Source: Bacteroidaceae bacterium
GTDB lineage: Bacteria; Bacteroidota; Bacteroidia; Bacteroidales; Bacteroidaceae
Reading direction: 5' to 3'
Length of the DNA: 64,000 nucleotides
Assembly: GCA_017464345.1 (NCBI GenBank)
Contig: JAFUAH010000015.1
Coordinates: forward strand, 1 to 64,000
The number at the start of each line of letters is the position of its first letter. The stretch's first letter is position 1. Below the pieces are notes generated by a model. That model saw only the letters and a program-made list of their open reading frames with translations. It was not told the origin of the DNA and did not search any database. The position numbers and the translations under genes were made by a program. This document shows positions 26,855 through 35,674 of the stretch, in pieces.

Positions 26855-28459
26855 TTATTTCTTTCCTGCCCAGAAATCTTCTTCGGCTTTTTGCTTGGCT
26901 TTGTATGCATTGTAGGCATCCATTTGTGCTTGTCTGTTCTTGGCATTAGCCAGGTTCTTGTTGCGGGCTTCTACTTCTTTTTTCATCGCATCGTTGTTCT
27001 TATCCACATTGATGCGGGAATTATTAACGTTTTGCATATTGATGGCAGGATACGCAATGGGGGCTTCTTCCAAGGCATCGTAGGCCAGCGTCATGGCACT
27101 TTCCTCTCTGGTGCGTGAATAAGCTAATGCCATACTTAGGTAAAGTGAGGCCCAGTCTTGCGCAGGCATACCAGCCTGCTTGGCGTAGTCTATGGCTTCC
27201 TGGAGTTTGTTGGCGGCAATCTTCTGGCGTCCGCGCCAGGCATAGATGGCTTCGTTCTTCTGCTGCGGAGTGTATGAGGCATATTCCAGAGTCTTTTGAG
27301 GTTCCTGTTCGTCCATCATGGCCGTTCCAATCAGGCTGCTCGTCAGGTAACGTTCTTTGGGGGCGGAGGCATATTCGTCGGCCTCCTTGAAGTATTTGAG
27401 TGCTTCGTCCTTGTCTTGAAATTCCTCCTTCGCCTCCAAGGCCAGCCCGATGCAGTTGAGGTAGTCGGGCTGAAGGTTGTAGGCCAGGTGGCACGCTTTG
27501 TAGAACACGAAACTCTTCAGCATATCCTGGCAACCTAACATCAGCTTGAGTGCATTGGCCAGTGCGTTGTAGTCCCCCTTGATGGAATCCAGCCGTGGCT
27601 TATAGTAGGCCTCAAGGCTTTCCACGTTGTTGGCTCCGGCCTGGATGAAGTAGTATTGGATGTCGTTGTATGCACCTGCGTACCTTTTCCAGTTGTCGGG
27701 GTCCACCCCATTGGCGTAGGCGGCCATCATTTTGCTGGAGGATTCGAGACAGGCGGTGTAGTCTGTAAGAAATTGCTCGAAATACCTCTCCTTGTCCGTT
27801 TCAAACAGGTCACGACAGGCCAAGATATATTCCACGAGGTAGCCGGCGGACATCTCGTCGTTGCCTGCATTTGCGGCCTCGCGTATGGCGGCAAAGGCTT
27901 TCGTGAACTTCTCATACGCAATCAGGGGTGTATAGCCCGAACCCTTCACCTTGGGGGCGGTGTCGCGAAATACGCTGGCTGCTTTCACCATGACGGCCGG
28001 GCGCGAACGCTTGTATTTCTCTTCTTTCACCATGGAGTTGAGGCTGTCCAAGCGGCGTATGCGGTCGTCATAGACTTGCATCAGATCCTGAAAGTACAAA
28101 AGGCGCTCGGCCTCGGACTTCTGTGTGGCATGGAGTGCCATAGAGTCCAGCATCGTGGCCCCTTGGATGTATATATTCTCGTGGACAAAGGGGGCGGCAG
28201 TGTAGATACGGCGCCAGCACTCGTACATCGAGTCACAGGGCCACGTATCGGCAGGCTCTTTGTCGAACTTCCCAATACGGTCTGTGCTGAAACGGTCGCG
28301 GAACTTGTTGAAACTGTTATAGTATTTCAGGTTCTCGCTGTATTTCTCTTTGCCGCCGAGGAGTTCTTCGTCAGTGGCATTCTCGAACTGTGCTTGTACC
28401 CCTGTTGTGCAGAACAGGAGCAGCAGGGCTGGAATGATGTGACAGATGCGGCTGCTCAT
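26855..28459 (-). CDS. Exported TPR-like protein, first gene of the fimbrial operon
   Basis: 534 aa with a signal peptide (TGVQAQ, ~residue 23). All-helical with TPR-like pairs (for example LNCIGLALEAKEEFQDKDEALKYFKEADEYA). The last 60 residues form a long charged helix. Likely a scaffold for assembly of the fimbrial system. It starts 59 nt downstream of a consensus promoter, and every gene down to 11890 follows in the same direction with small gaps. Confidence 0.65.
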   Translation of the reverse strand: MSSRICHIIPALLLLFCTTGVQAQFENATDEELLGGKEKYSENLKYYNSFNKFRDRFSTDRIGKFDKEPADTWPCDSMYECWRRIYTAAPFVHENIYIQGATMLDSMALHATQKSEAERLLYFQDLMQVYDDRIRRLDSLNSMVKEEKYKRSRPAVMVKAASVFRDTAPKVKGSGYTPLIAYEKFTKAFAAIREAANAGNDEMSAGYLVEYILACRDLFETDKERYFEQFLTDYTACLESSSKMMAAYANGVDPDNWKRYAGAYNDIQYYFIQAGANNVESLEAYYKPRLDSIKGDYNALANALKLMLGCQDMLKSFVFYKACHLAYNLQPDYLNCIGLALEAKEEFQDKDEALKYFKEADEYASAPKERYLTSSLIGTAMMDEQEPQKTLEYASYTPQQKNEAIYAWRGRQKIAANKLQEAIDYAKQAGMPAQDWASLYLSMALAYSRTREESAMTLAYDALEEAPIAYPAINMQNVNNSRINVDKNNDAMKKEVEARNKNLANAKNRQAQMDAYNAYKAKQKAEEDFWAGKK

Positions 28460-28517
28460 TGGGTGTGCTGGCTATTCGTATAATAAGTTGTTACGTTGCA
28501 TGGTTGCAAATTCGTCG

Positions 28518-28548
28518 CAAAGGTACGGATAAATCTTTGATTGGCAAA
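28518..28548 (-). promoter_or_regulatory. Promoter of the fimbrial operon
   Basis: On the minus strand TTTG (28545-28548), 19 nt spacer, TACCTTTG (28518-28525), a full Bacteroidetes consensus. No other strong promoter was seen inside the locus. A 12-nt C-run lies about 90 nt upstream. Confidence 0.8.
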
Positions 28549-28635
28549 AGAAAAAAGATGTTCTTTTAGTGTGCAAAACGAAAAAATAAGAATCAAAGCG
28601 TAAAAGGGCAAAAATGTCGCAAGAGGACTTTTTTA

Positions 28636-28647
28636 CCCCCCCCCCCC
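28636..28647. repeat. Homopolymer run of 12 C
   Basis: Twelve consecutive C on the plus strand between the fimbrial promoter and the 3' end of the 28683 gene, preceded by a T-run. Such tracts slip during replication. It is outside any supported gene. Confidence 0.9.
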
Positions 28648-28682
28648 GATTTTGGGTCAATTGCTTGATATATAGTATGTTG

Positions 28683-30521
28683 TCAAGGGAGGACGTGCTT
28701 CCGTCCCCCCTTGATGTAAAGACCCTTGACGGGTTTTGTCACGCGACGGCCCGCGAGGTCATAAAACTCATTTTTCATCCTTTGTCCGGCATTGCCGCTT
28801 GACTTCTCCAAGACATCATTGTCCTCTATGGCCCTGATGCCGTCGGTGCCGAGAATGGTCTGGGTGGCATTGAGCACCTGGTTCTCGCGGATGTTTTCCT
28901 TATCTACCTTGTGGATGAAGGCCACGAGGCGACGGCGGGTGCCGCCGAAGCCCTGCTTCGTGACGGCAGGGTAGGAGATGCTGTAAGCGCCGTTGTCGCC
29001 AACCGAGAGCTGGTCGCCCAGGGCCTCCGTGGTATAGTAGTGGAGAATGATGCCGTTGTGACGGAACACGTCGGCCAAGTCGGCAGGTGCATCGGCATCG
29101 TCCATGCCCTTCTGGTAATACTTATCCACACTGATGCCGTCCTCCACCAGGTAGCAGGAGAGATAGAGCGGCTGGCCTACGAGGTCGCGGGCCACACGGC
29201 CATAGACGCGCACCTGGTCGCCCTCTTCTTCGACGTTTACCTCTGCCATGGCAGGCATGGCAGAGGCCAGTGCCAGTGCGGTGAGGTAGGGCGCGGGCGA
29301 CATGTCGCGCACACCTTGTATGACGTTGCTTTCGCCCTCCAGTATGGCGCGGTTGTACATGATGGCCGGGTTGTACTCATTGGCGTAGCCACCGAAGAAG
29401 TAGAGCACTTCGCGGTCGGGCTGTGTGGTGAATACGTCCTCGGCAAAGCCCGTGTGGTGGGAGACATAGACGTAGTTAGGGCCATACTCTTCCAGTGCCT
29501 TGTCCAGGAAATAGGCCATCTGCGGACAGTTCACGCAGCGTTGGCTGGTGAACTCCTCGATGAGCGGCGTGCGCTGGAAGTCGTCGTAGGTGACGTAGAG
29601 CCGTGTCGTGCCCGGACGTGCGGTCTGGGCCTCCTCGCCGTTGATGCGGGTGACGTTGGCCGTCCATGCGACGCTGGTGCCCTCGGTCAGTCCGGCCCGC
29701 AGGCGTGCGGTCACTACCGTGCTGCCCAGTGGGGGCAGGGGAGAGGGGAGTTGCAGGGTCAGGTAGGTGGGGGCCGTGGCACCCTCTCCCTGCATGGCTA
29801 TCTCTACGTCGCGGATGGTCTCCTGTGAGCAGTTGTGGATGTAGAGGCCGCCTGTGAAGTCGCGGTCGGGGGCCACCGTCTGCGGGTGGGTGGTGTTCTG
29901 GGCGTAGGCCGCACGGCTGAACTGCGGAGCCTGGCTCTCATCGACGAGGGCCGAGACGAGCAGTGTGCCGCGGTCGGTGTATTCCTCCCACTTGCTCTTG
30001 GACAGATTGACCAAGCACGACTGAGGTACCGTGGCAGCAGCGAAGGTCACGAGCGGGTAGGGCGTGCCCACGGTCTCATAGACCTGCAGGCCCAGGAAGA
30101 TGGGCTCGTCGCCGATGACAAGGGGTTCGTCGAAGAGCACGTCGTTCCAACCCTCGGTGAAGTCGGCGTAGGTCGTGCGCACGATGTTGGACACGGAGCC
30201 CGTGCTGGCCAGGATGGCCGAGCGCTTCTGCTTGGCCTGTTTGTAGTCGGCCCGCAGGTAGCAGCGCACGCCCCGGATCTGCTGTCCCTTCATGCGGCCC
30301 AGCACGGCATCGGTCTGTGGGTCGAAGAGCGCCATGCCCTGCACGAAGCCGCTCTTGTTGCCGATGCCCAGGGCCGACAGTTCTTCGTTGGCAGCTCCCT
30401 CAGGTGCATAGCCATAGGGCACTTGCGCTTGAGCACGGGTGCCAATTGATAATTGACAATTGACAATTGACAATTGGGCTACGCCAAGTAGGAGGGCGAG
30501 GGTGAGGATGAGGCGCTTCAT
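28683..30521 (-). CDS. Secreted Omp28-like protein with CxxC and YDLxGRR tail
   Basis: 612 aa. The signal peptide (to AQAQ, ~residue 33) contains a repeated LSIVNCQLSI segment made by a 7-nt array behind GGCGTAGCC. The N-terminal region is beta-rich; LIEEFTSQRCVNCPQM carries the redox pair C329-C332, followed by a thioredoxin-like YVYVSHHTG segment. It ends FYDLAGRRVTKP, KGLYIKGGRK. Same architecture as the 3082 product; the 30566 gene upstream is a related protein. Confidence 0.75.
   Translation of the reverse strand: MKRLILTLALLLGVAQLSIVNCQLSIGTRAQAQVPYGYAPEGAANEELSALGIGNKSGFVQGMALFDPQTDAVLGRMKGQQIRGVRCYLRADYKQAKQKRSAILASTGSVSNIVRTTYADFTEGWNDVLFDEPLVIGDEPIFLGLQVYETVGTPYPLVTFAAATVPQSCLVNLSKSKWEEYTDRGTLLVSALVDESQAPQFSRAAYAQNTTHPQTVAPDRDFTGGLYIHNCSQETIRDVEIAMQGEGATAPTYLTLQLPSPLPPLGSTVVTARLRAGLTEGTSVAWTANVTRINGEEAQTARPGTTRLYVTYDDFQRTPLIEEFTSQRCVNCPQMAYFLDKALEEYGPNYVYVSHHTGFAEDVFTTQPDREVLYFFGGYANEYNPAIMYNRAILEGESNVIQGVRDMSPAPYLTALALASAMPAMAEVNVEEEGDQVRVYGRVARDLVGQPLYLSCYLVEDGISVDKYYQKGMDDADAPADLADVFRHNGIILHYYTTEALGDQLSVGDNGAYSISYPAVTKQGFGGTRRRLVAFIHKVDKENIRENQVLNATQTILGTDGIRAIEDNDVLEKSSGNAGQRMKNEFYDLAGRRVTKPVKGLYIKGGRKHVLP
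30444..30473. repeat. 7-nt repeats in the signal-peptide region of the 28683 gene
   Basis: Plus-strand units TTGATAA, then TTGACAA three times, followed by GGGCTACGCC (30476-30485). On the coding strand it reads GGCGTAGCC then the array, the same junction as in the 9518 gene and the four-helix-bundle elements. Confidence 0.85.
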
Positions 30522-30523
30522 AG

Positions 30524-30579
30524 TTACGAATTACGGGTTATGAATTACGGGTAATGAGTTGCGGGTTATGAGTTGCGAA
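30524..30579. repeat. Eight 7-nt repeats between two Omp28-like genes
   Basis: TTACGAA, TTACGGG, TTATGAA, TTACGGG, TAATGAG, TTGCGGG, TTATGAG, TTGCGAA without interruption. It fills the gap before the 28683 start and includes the last codons and stop of the 30566 gene. Confidence 0.85.
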
Positions 30580-32497
30580 TGACGATTTTCTTTCCATTCA
30601 TAATGTAGAGGCCCTTCTTGAGCCCATTGGCATTGGCCTTTACCCCATCGCTGACGCGACGGCCTGCAAGGTCGTGGACCTCATTCTTCATTCTTATTTC
30701 TTCATTCTTAACTTCTTCTATGCCGTCAGCATCGAAGTCAATCTTTCCCTCGGCAGTGTTGAAGACATGCATAGCCCGGCCACCCTGGCTGCCGTCGCGG
30801 TGCACGAAGGCCACGAGGTAGAGGTCGCCTTTCTTCCATTCGGGGTCCAGTTCGGTCTTATAGACTCCCGAGCGGAAGTACTTGCCCTCTGCTATGAGTT
30901 CGTCGCCCTCGGGTGCCGACAGCACTTCTCGGATGACGTTGGCGTGGACGTATTCTCCCTGGTATTCTTCCTTCTCCTTTTCTGTCCAGAATATCTGGCT
31001 GTCGGTGTGTACGTTGCGCTCCATCAGATAGACGGTCAGACGGGGACGTTCGCCCTCGGGCATCACGCCTTCGGCCATCTCGCCGGTGACTTCCACTTCG
31101 AGAGAGGACGATGCCTCGTCGGCGTTCCAGGTTTCCGTGCCCTTCACTTCCAGTTCCAGGAAAGTTGGGCGGTTCATGGCTCCGGTCATAGCCTCCCGGA
31201 AGAGCGAAAGGCCGTCGGTGGTATATACGGGGAACATGGGGTTCTTCGTCGCGTTCTGTTGGATGAGGTAGTTCTCAGTGCCCATGGCGCGGTCGATGGA
31301 CATGGCGGGGATGCTGACTTGCGAGGAGTCGTTATCGCAGAGTCGCAGGGCGAGCGTAGTGGCATCGTCGTCGCCCGTCATGAACTGGTCGTCGAGGTGC
31401 TGGCATACGAGGGTGATATCCTCTGTGTAGCCCCGGAGGCAGGGGACCACGTAGTCGTCGTAGTAACGGGCAGACATGTAGTTGTTCTCCGACTCGTAGT
31501 ATTCCACGAGCGGACGGCGCATGTAGGTCTCGTCCACCTCACGCGGCACGCCGATGACGTTCAGCCGATACACCTCGGGATGGGGGACGGGATTGCCATT
31601 GACGCGAGTGATGCTCATCTCCACGTCGCCTGAGTGGAAGCACCATGCGGGGAGGAGGAAGGACTTGCTGGTGCGGCCTATGAGGAGGCTGACGGGGACG
31701 TTGCTGCTGGTCCACTCCTGTTCGCCCTGGCGCCAGGTGACGGCCAGTGAGGTGATGCTCTGCGAACCGTTGTTCTTGAGGCGCACCAAGCAGTCGCCGG
31801 CCTCCTCGGTGGCCATCACGCCGTTGTGGGTGAGCATGGTGACGGTGGGGATGTAGTTGAAGGTGCCCTGGGTGTCCTTGATGCCCAGGATGATGGGCAG
31901 TATGCCGTGGCCTGTGCCGTACTGGTCCGCCACGTTGTGCATGTCGCGCCAGACGGGGGCGCCCTGTTCGTCGTTGTCTCCCTCTACCCACAGGTAGCAA
32001 CTGTTCTCCACGCCCTTGGGATAGAGCATGGGGATGGCGCAGACGTCCTTCTTCAGCGTCGTGGTGAAGCCTACCACCAGCTGCTCCACGTCCTCTGGAA
32101 TCTGGTAGTCCGTCATCGTGATGTTGTTCCAGCCCGGATAGGTGCTGCTATAGCTATAGGAGACGGTGCCGGAGCCTGTGGACAGGTCTTCGCCGTTGAA
32201 CGTCGAGCGTACGAATCCGTCGTACTTGCCCGTCTGTGTGCTGGTGTCCCAGCCAGCCCGCAGCGACACGATGGTGCCCCCGATGTAGGGCTCCAGCATC
32301 TCGCGGGTGAGCAGGACGGCACAGCCCACCCGGGCCGTGTGGTCGAGCGAGAGTCCGTCGTACTCCCAGATCTGGTCGTCGAAATTAGCATAGCCAACGA
32401 AGGCGCGGCCCGATGTGTTCTGGGCATTCAGCCCGGCGGGTATGGTTGTTAGGCATACCATGAGGATGAGTTGATAGAGGTGTTTCATAGTTTGCAA
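30566..32497 (-). CDS. Secreted Omp28-like protein lacking the CxxC
   Basis: 643 aa (ATG at 32486-32488 is an alternative start) with a signal peptide ending LNAQ. The layout parallels the 3082 and 28683 proteins: beta-rich N-terminal half, then RRPLVEYYESENNYMSARYYDDYV where the others have EEYTGTWCQWC or EEFTSQRCVNC. The redox cysteines are absent. Ends VHDLAGRRVSDG, KGLYIMNGKK, preceded by a 7-nt array. Probably a structural or binding paralog without redox activity. Confidence 0.7.
   Translation of the reverse strand: MQTMKHLYQLILMVCLTTIPAGLNAQNTSGRAFVGYANFDDQIWEYDGLSLDHTARVGCAVLLTREMLEPYIGGTIVSLRAGWDTSTQTGKYDGFVRSTFNGEDLSTGSGTVSYSYSSTYPGWNNITMTDYQIPEDVEQLVVGFTTTLKKDVCAIPMLYPKGVENSCYLWVEGDNDEQGAPVWRDMHNVADQYGTGHGILPIILGIKDTQGTFNYIPTVTMLTHNGVMATEEAGDCLVRLKNNGSQSITSLAVTWRQGEQEWTSSNVPVSLLIGRTSKSFLLPAWCFHSGDVEMSITRVNGNPVPHPEVYRLNVIGVPREVDETYMRRPLVEYYESENNYMSARYYDDYVVPCLRGYTEDITLVCQHLDDQFMTGDDDATTLALRLCDNDSSQVSIPAMSIDRAMGTENYLIQQNATKNPMFPVYTTDGLSLFREAMTGAMNRPTFLELEVKGTETWNADEASSSLEVEVTGEMAEGVMPEGERPRLTVYLMERNVHTDSQIFWTEKEKEEYQGEYVHANVIREVLSAPEGDELIAEGKYFRSGVYKTELDPEWKKGDLYLVAFVHRDGSQGGRAMHVFNTAEGKIDFDADGIEEVKNEEIRMKNEVHDLAGRRVSDGVKANANGLKKGLYIMNGKKIVIRNS
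30681..30715. repeat. Five 7-nt repeats before the C-terminal motif of the 30566 gene
   Basis: TCATTCT, TCATTCT, TATTTCT, TCATTCT, TAACTTC on the plus strand; codes for the E/K/N-rich linker next to HDLAGRR. Confidence 0.75.
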
Positions 32498-32533
32498 GAT
32501 ATGGTTTTGTGTTGTTCGAGTGTCGTTTGGTGG

Positions 32534-34057
32534 CTATTTTTCCCATCCGTCGAAGACGTGGTAGTCATACTGGTTGTCCTCGTCGGCATCGTGCAGAGGT
32601 GCCCACAGCTGGGCAAAGAACGGGTTGCGACGGGCCTCGGCGTCCCATTGCCACGGACGGCTGTCCCGGCCCGGATAGGGATGGGGGAAACACTCGGGGC
32701 ACCAGTGGCCTCCGAGCAGAACGAGGCGGGGCGATGCCATGAATGTGTGGCCCTGGGCACACTGCCACTGGAGCGGCGTGTCCCAGTCGCCCTGCTGCAT
32801 CTCCTCGCTCAGGCAGCGCCCGCCACGGAAGCGAGCCGCCTCCTGCATGTCGGCGAGTGTAAACTCCGACATCGGCTTCTTCTCGTCGTAGCCGTGACTG
32901 AGCAGGACAGCCTCCTCTGACGGGTGCGACAGGTCGGTGTGCTTCCAGTCGGGGATGGCGTGGTACTTCTCCAGCGAACCGTAGTAGGCCGCGATGCGTA
33001 GCGGATTGCGCTTGCGTATCCACGTCTGTGTGCCGTGGACGGGCATGTAGGCCATGGCAGCCATGGCCATGCGCACGATGTGGGGGATGAGGCGGGCCAC
33101 ACGGGTATGCTTGGCTATCTTGATGCCGAAGGGCAGTTCCGGGCTGCGGCTCAGTTGCTCGAAGTACTGGCGCACGGGGACGTTGGCCCGGAAGTGGAGA
33201 TACTGCTCCAGTACGTCGCCGTCGAGATACCACATGCCGTGGAAGTTACGCGTGGTGAACCACCGTGCGCGGAATATCTGTTCGGGCCGCGGACAGCCGA
33301 TGACCTCCAGCAGTAGGCACTCGAACTCGTAGTTGCTGATGCGATATTCGGGCCCTGAGCCGATGTTGTAGTAACGGTTCCAGAACTCGTCGGGCACCTC
33401 GTCACGGCAGACGCGCTCCAGCAGGCGGCCACTGTCCTCCACCGTCGTCCACTCCAGCACGCCACGGATGGGGACATGGAACATGATGGGGTCGTAGTTG
33501 TTCAGGATGGCGGGATAGAGGATGCCCGACTGGCGTAGACTGACCCAACGGCGGATGCCGGAGTCGGTGAGGATGCGCTCGGCCATCGTCTTTGTGATTC
33601 CATAGTGATCGTAGGCGGAGACACAGATGGGGTCGCCCGTCCGGCCCCAGTGCAGAGGCTCGCGGCGGTCGCCCATCTGGGCCACACTGCCGATGTAGAC
33701 GACCCGTGGCTGACGGTCGCCCTGTGCCAGGACGGCATCGCGGATGTTACGGGCTGCCCCGACGTTGGTCTCGTAGGTGGTCCGGGGCTTGTAGTCGGCC
33801 TTGGGCGATACCATGCCGCCCACGTGCAGCACGATGTCGGCTCCACTCACACCGCGCAGCACGTCGTCGTATCGGCGCAGGTCGCCCCACACTATCTCTA
33901 TCCGTCCCTCGTAGGGAGCCAGTTTCTTGCGGTCGCGACGGGTGGGCAAGGCCAAGACGCGCACGTTGTACTTGTCCCCCCGTGCCAGCAGTTCCTTCAG
34001 TCCTGCGCTACCCATGATACCCGTGGCACCGGTCAGGAATACGGTTGTTTTCTTCAT
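32534..34057 (-). CDS. NAD-dependent epimerase/dehydratase (extended SDR) with C-terminal zinc-ribbon-like extension
   Basis: 507 aa from the ATG at 34055-34057, which places the Rossmann motif FLTGATGIMGSAG at the N-terminus (G10, G13, G16); the frame is open further up but adds nothing recognisable. The active-site YGITK, a D-rich loop and a substrate domain follow in SDR order to about residue 330. The last ~150 residues are not part of the usual fold and hold QCAQGHTFMASP and GGHWCPECFP, a cysteine/histidine pattern that could bind zinc. Substrate unknown; sugar-nucleotide epimerases are the nearest relatives. A weak promoter-like TAATTTG lies at 34109-34115. Confidence 0.75.
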   Translation of the reverse strand: MKKTTVFLTGATGIMGSAGLKELLARGDKYNVRVLALPTRRDRKKLAPYEGRIEIVWGDLRRYDDVLRGVSGADIVLHVGGMVSPKADYKPRTTYETNVGAARNIRDAVLAQGDRQPRVVYIGSVAQMGDRREPLHWGRTGDPICVSAYDHYGITKTMAERILTDSGIRRWVSLRQSGILYPAILNNYDPIMFHVPIRGVLEWTTVEDSGRLLERVCRDEVPDEFWNRYYNIGSGPEYRISNYEFECLLLEVIGCPRPEQIFRARWFTTRNFHGMWYLDGDVLEQYLHFRANVPVRQYFEQLSRSPELPFGIKIAKHTRVARLIPHIVRMAMAAMAYMPVHGTQTWIRKRNPLRIAAYYGSLEKYHAIPDWKHTDLSHPSEEAVLLSHGYDEKKPMSEFTLADMQEAARFRGGRCLSEEMQQGDWDTPLQWQCAQGHTFMASPRLVLLGGHWCPECFPHPYPGRDSRPWQWDAEARRNPFFAQLWAPLHDADEDNQYDYHVFDGWEK

Positions 34058-34284
34058 CGCTGTTGCTTGCTGATATTTCGTTTTTGTCCAAGGTTTATTT
34101 ATGAGGTGCAAATTACGTAATAATTATTGAACAAAACAAATAAAAGCCCGTCTTTTTGGTATATAAGAAGTTAAATAGCCGTGGAAGGGGAACTATCCGT
34201 CTTCGTCCCCCACAGGCTTGGTGTAAAGATTTTTCGTCGGATTTACGTTGTTTTATTGGAGAAGATTTGGAAAAAGACTTGGAA

Positions 34285-34983
34285 ATGAGTAATGCCTATC
34301 AGCACATCAACCAGGTCTATATGAAGAACTATAGCAGTGCAGAGTCCGAACGCCTGATAAGCAAGTACATCGCCGAACGCTTCGAAGAAGACATGATGTA
34401 CAAACTCATGCTTCCCGTGGTGAAGGAGCGTGTGTCCGAGGACGACCTGCGCACACTTGCGGCCCTCTTCTCCACACCCGAGGGGAAAGAATTCATAGCA
34501 CTGGACAATAAAATGGGTGAACTGGGCGAGTCGCCTGAGTTCCTGCAGACAATGAGCCAGGCCGGCATGGCCATCGGTCACGGCCAGAAACCCCAGGCCG
34601 TGAAGCTCAACAGCAATGTCTCTGCCAGCTATGCCACACTGTGCGGAGCATACTTCGATGCCTCCGGAGCAGATGGCCTAGTAGAACAGATGTGTGCTGG
34701 AATGGCCCAGATGGCCTCCTCGGAAGAGGAAAAGGAGATGTATGGCCAGATAAGCGCCTACATGCGTGACAACTTCAAGAACATTTTCATCAACTACGCC
34801 CACGGCATCATGAACGAGAAACAACTGAACTATGGCATCAAGGTCTGTTCCATGCCAGCCCAGAAGAAAATGATGGAAGCCTTGGGAAACTACATGACCA
34901 ATATGCAGTCTCTGGGCATGAACCTCCTTGATTATTATGTGGAGTGGCTCGAAGCACAGGGCGTGGAACTCAAGGAGATGTAA
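34285..34983 (+). CDS. Small helical protein, DUF2059-like
   Basis: 232 aa from the first ATG in the frame (34285); an upstream TTG at 34156 would add 43 residues without a recognisable feature. SSAESERLISKYIAERFEEDMMYKLMLPVVKERVSEDDLRTLAALFSTPEGKEF has the alternating helices and STPEGK turn of DUF2059 proteins, which are normally exported; no signal peptide is visible, so this may be an N-terminally shortened copy. Stands alone between two minus-strand units. Function unknown. Confidence 0.5.
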   Translation: MSNAYQHINQVYMKNYSSAESERLISKYIAERFEEDMMYKLMLPVVKERVSEDDLRTLAALFSTPEGKEFIALDNKMGELGESPEFLQTMSQAGMAIGHGQKPQAVKLNSNVSASYATLCGAYFDASGADGLVEQMCAGMAQMASSEEEKEMYGQISAYMRDNFKNIFINYAHGIMNEKQLNYGIKVCSMPAQKKMMEALGNYMTNMQSLGMNLLDYYVEWLEAQGVELKEM

Positions 34984-35092
34984 CATCGCTGAAGTACAAT
35001 GGCCGGCGCTATCTGTTCTGTGAGACCATTTTATCTGCTCGTTGGCGTAAGGTATTATAGTTGGCTATATGCTGCCGTCCTCTTCTGCTGCT

Positions 35093-35319
35093 AAAGAGGG
35101 AATGGTTCCTATGGGCTTTGCTTGTGGGTCAATTGTCCGTCAAGCGAAACCCGTACGGGACGAAGCCCAGACTCGGGCGAGTCGGCCTTGACGGACAATT
35201 GACCCACAAGAGCATCCCCTATGGGTTCTCTGATTATCCTCTTGACGAGAGCTGCAAATCTGTCAGACTTTTCGCCCCACTCTTCGTAACTCTGCCGATA
35301 AATCGACGAAATTAAAGGC
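35093..35319. repeat. Long-palindrome repeat, copy 1
   Basis: About 225 bp shared with 62590-62820. The core is a perfect 24-bp inverted repeat (35121-35144 with 35187-35210, starting CTTGTGGGTCAATTG) around a 42-nt loop that itself contains CCCGTACGGG. Copy 1 is bracketed by 27-bp direct repeats (35048-35074 and 35332-35358, one mismatch). Both strands have short open frames but differences between copies are mostly amino-acid-changing, so it looks like a MITE- or REP-like repeat. It fills most of the 424-bp gap between 34983 and 35408. Confidence 0.8.
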
Positions 35320-35407
35320 GTTTGTGTGCCATAAGGCATTATAGTTGGCTATATGCTGGCATTTCTTCCGCGGCGCAAAGTACATTCTCCTCACTGGGCA
35401 TTGTGTA

Positions 35408-35662
35408 CTAGGAGCCAATGGCCGTACCGTACTCATATAGGGTGTCGCTGGGTAGGTCTATCTGGTCGTTCCAATAGATGCAAGTGCGGCTTCCGTCGAG
35501 TTGCGCTTGGTGGAACAGACCATGCACAGCCAGCAGGTCTTGAAAAGCAGGTATCGTACGAATGTCATCCATCACGTCATATCGCACAGCGTAACCGTCG
35601 TCGAAGGTCACCAGTAACTGATAATCGTCGGTGGTCGTGAATGACTTTATACGTGGAATCAT
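35408..35662 (-). CDS. DUF2442 protein, second gene of a toxin-antitoxin-like pair
   Basis: 84 aa. TTTDDYQLLVTFDDGYAVRYDVMDDI is the compact beta hairpin unit of DUF2442 proteins. It follows the DUF4160 gene by 12 nt. DUF4160-DUF2442 pairs are common in Bacteroidetes and are treated as putative toxin-antitoxin-like modules; no activity can be read from sequence. A similar pair in the opposite gene orientation lies at 39323-39831. Confidence 0.7.
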   Translation of the reverse strand: MIPRIKSFTTTDDYQLLVTFDDGYAVRYDVMDDIRTIPAFQDLLAVHGLFHQAQLDGSRTCIYWNDQIDLPSDTLYEYGTAIGS

Positions 35663-35674
35663 GGCAGCAGGACG

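Noticed and set aside
28472-28660. 62-codon frame crossing the poly-C tract
   Set aside because: It contains the fimbrial operon's -7 and -33 boxes and has no recognisable content.
30524-30579. Possible CRISPR array in the short-repeat regions
   Set aside because: Units are 7-10 nt with no unique spacers and no cas genes are present.
35109-35339. Short open frames on both strands of the palindrome repeat, conserved at 62606-62830
   Set aside because: Differences between copies mostly change the amino acid (for example S/P, V/A, I/T), and the palindrome forces open frames on both strands; no sign of protein constraint.
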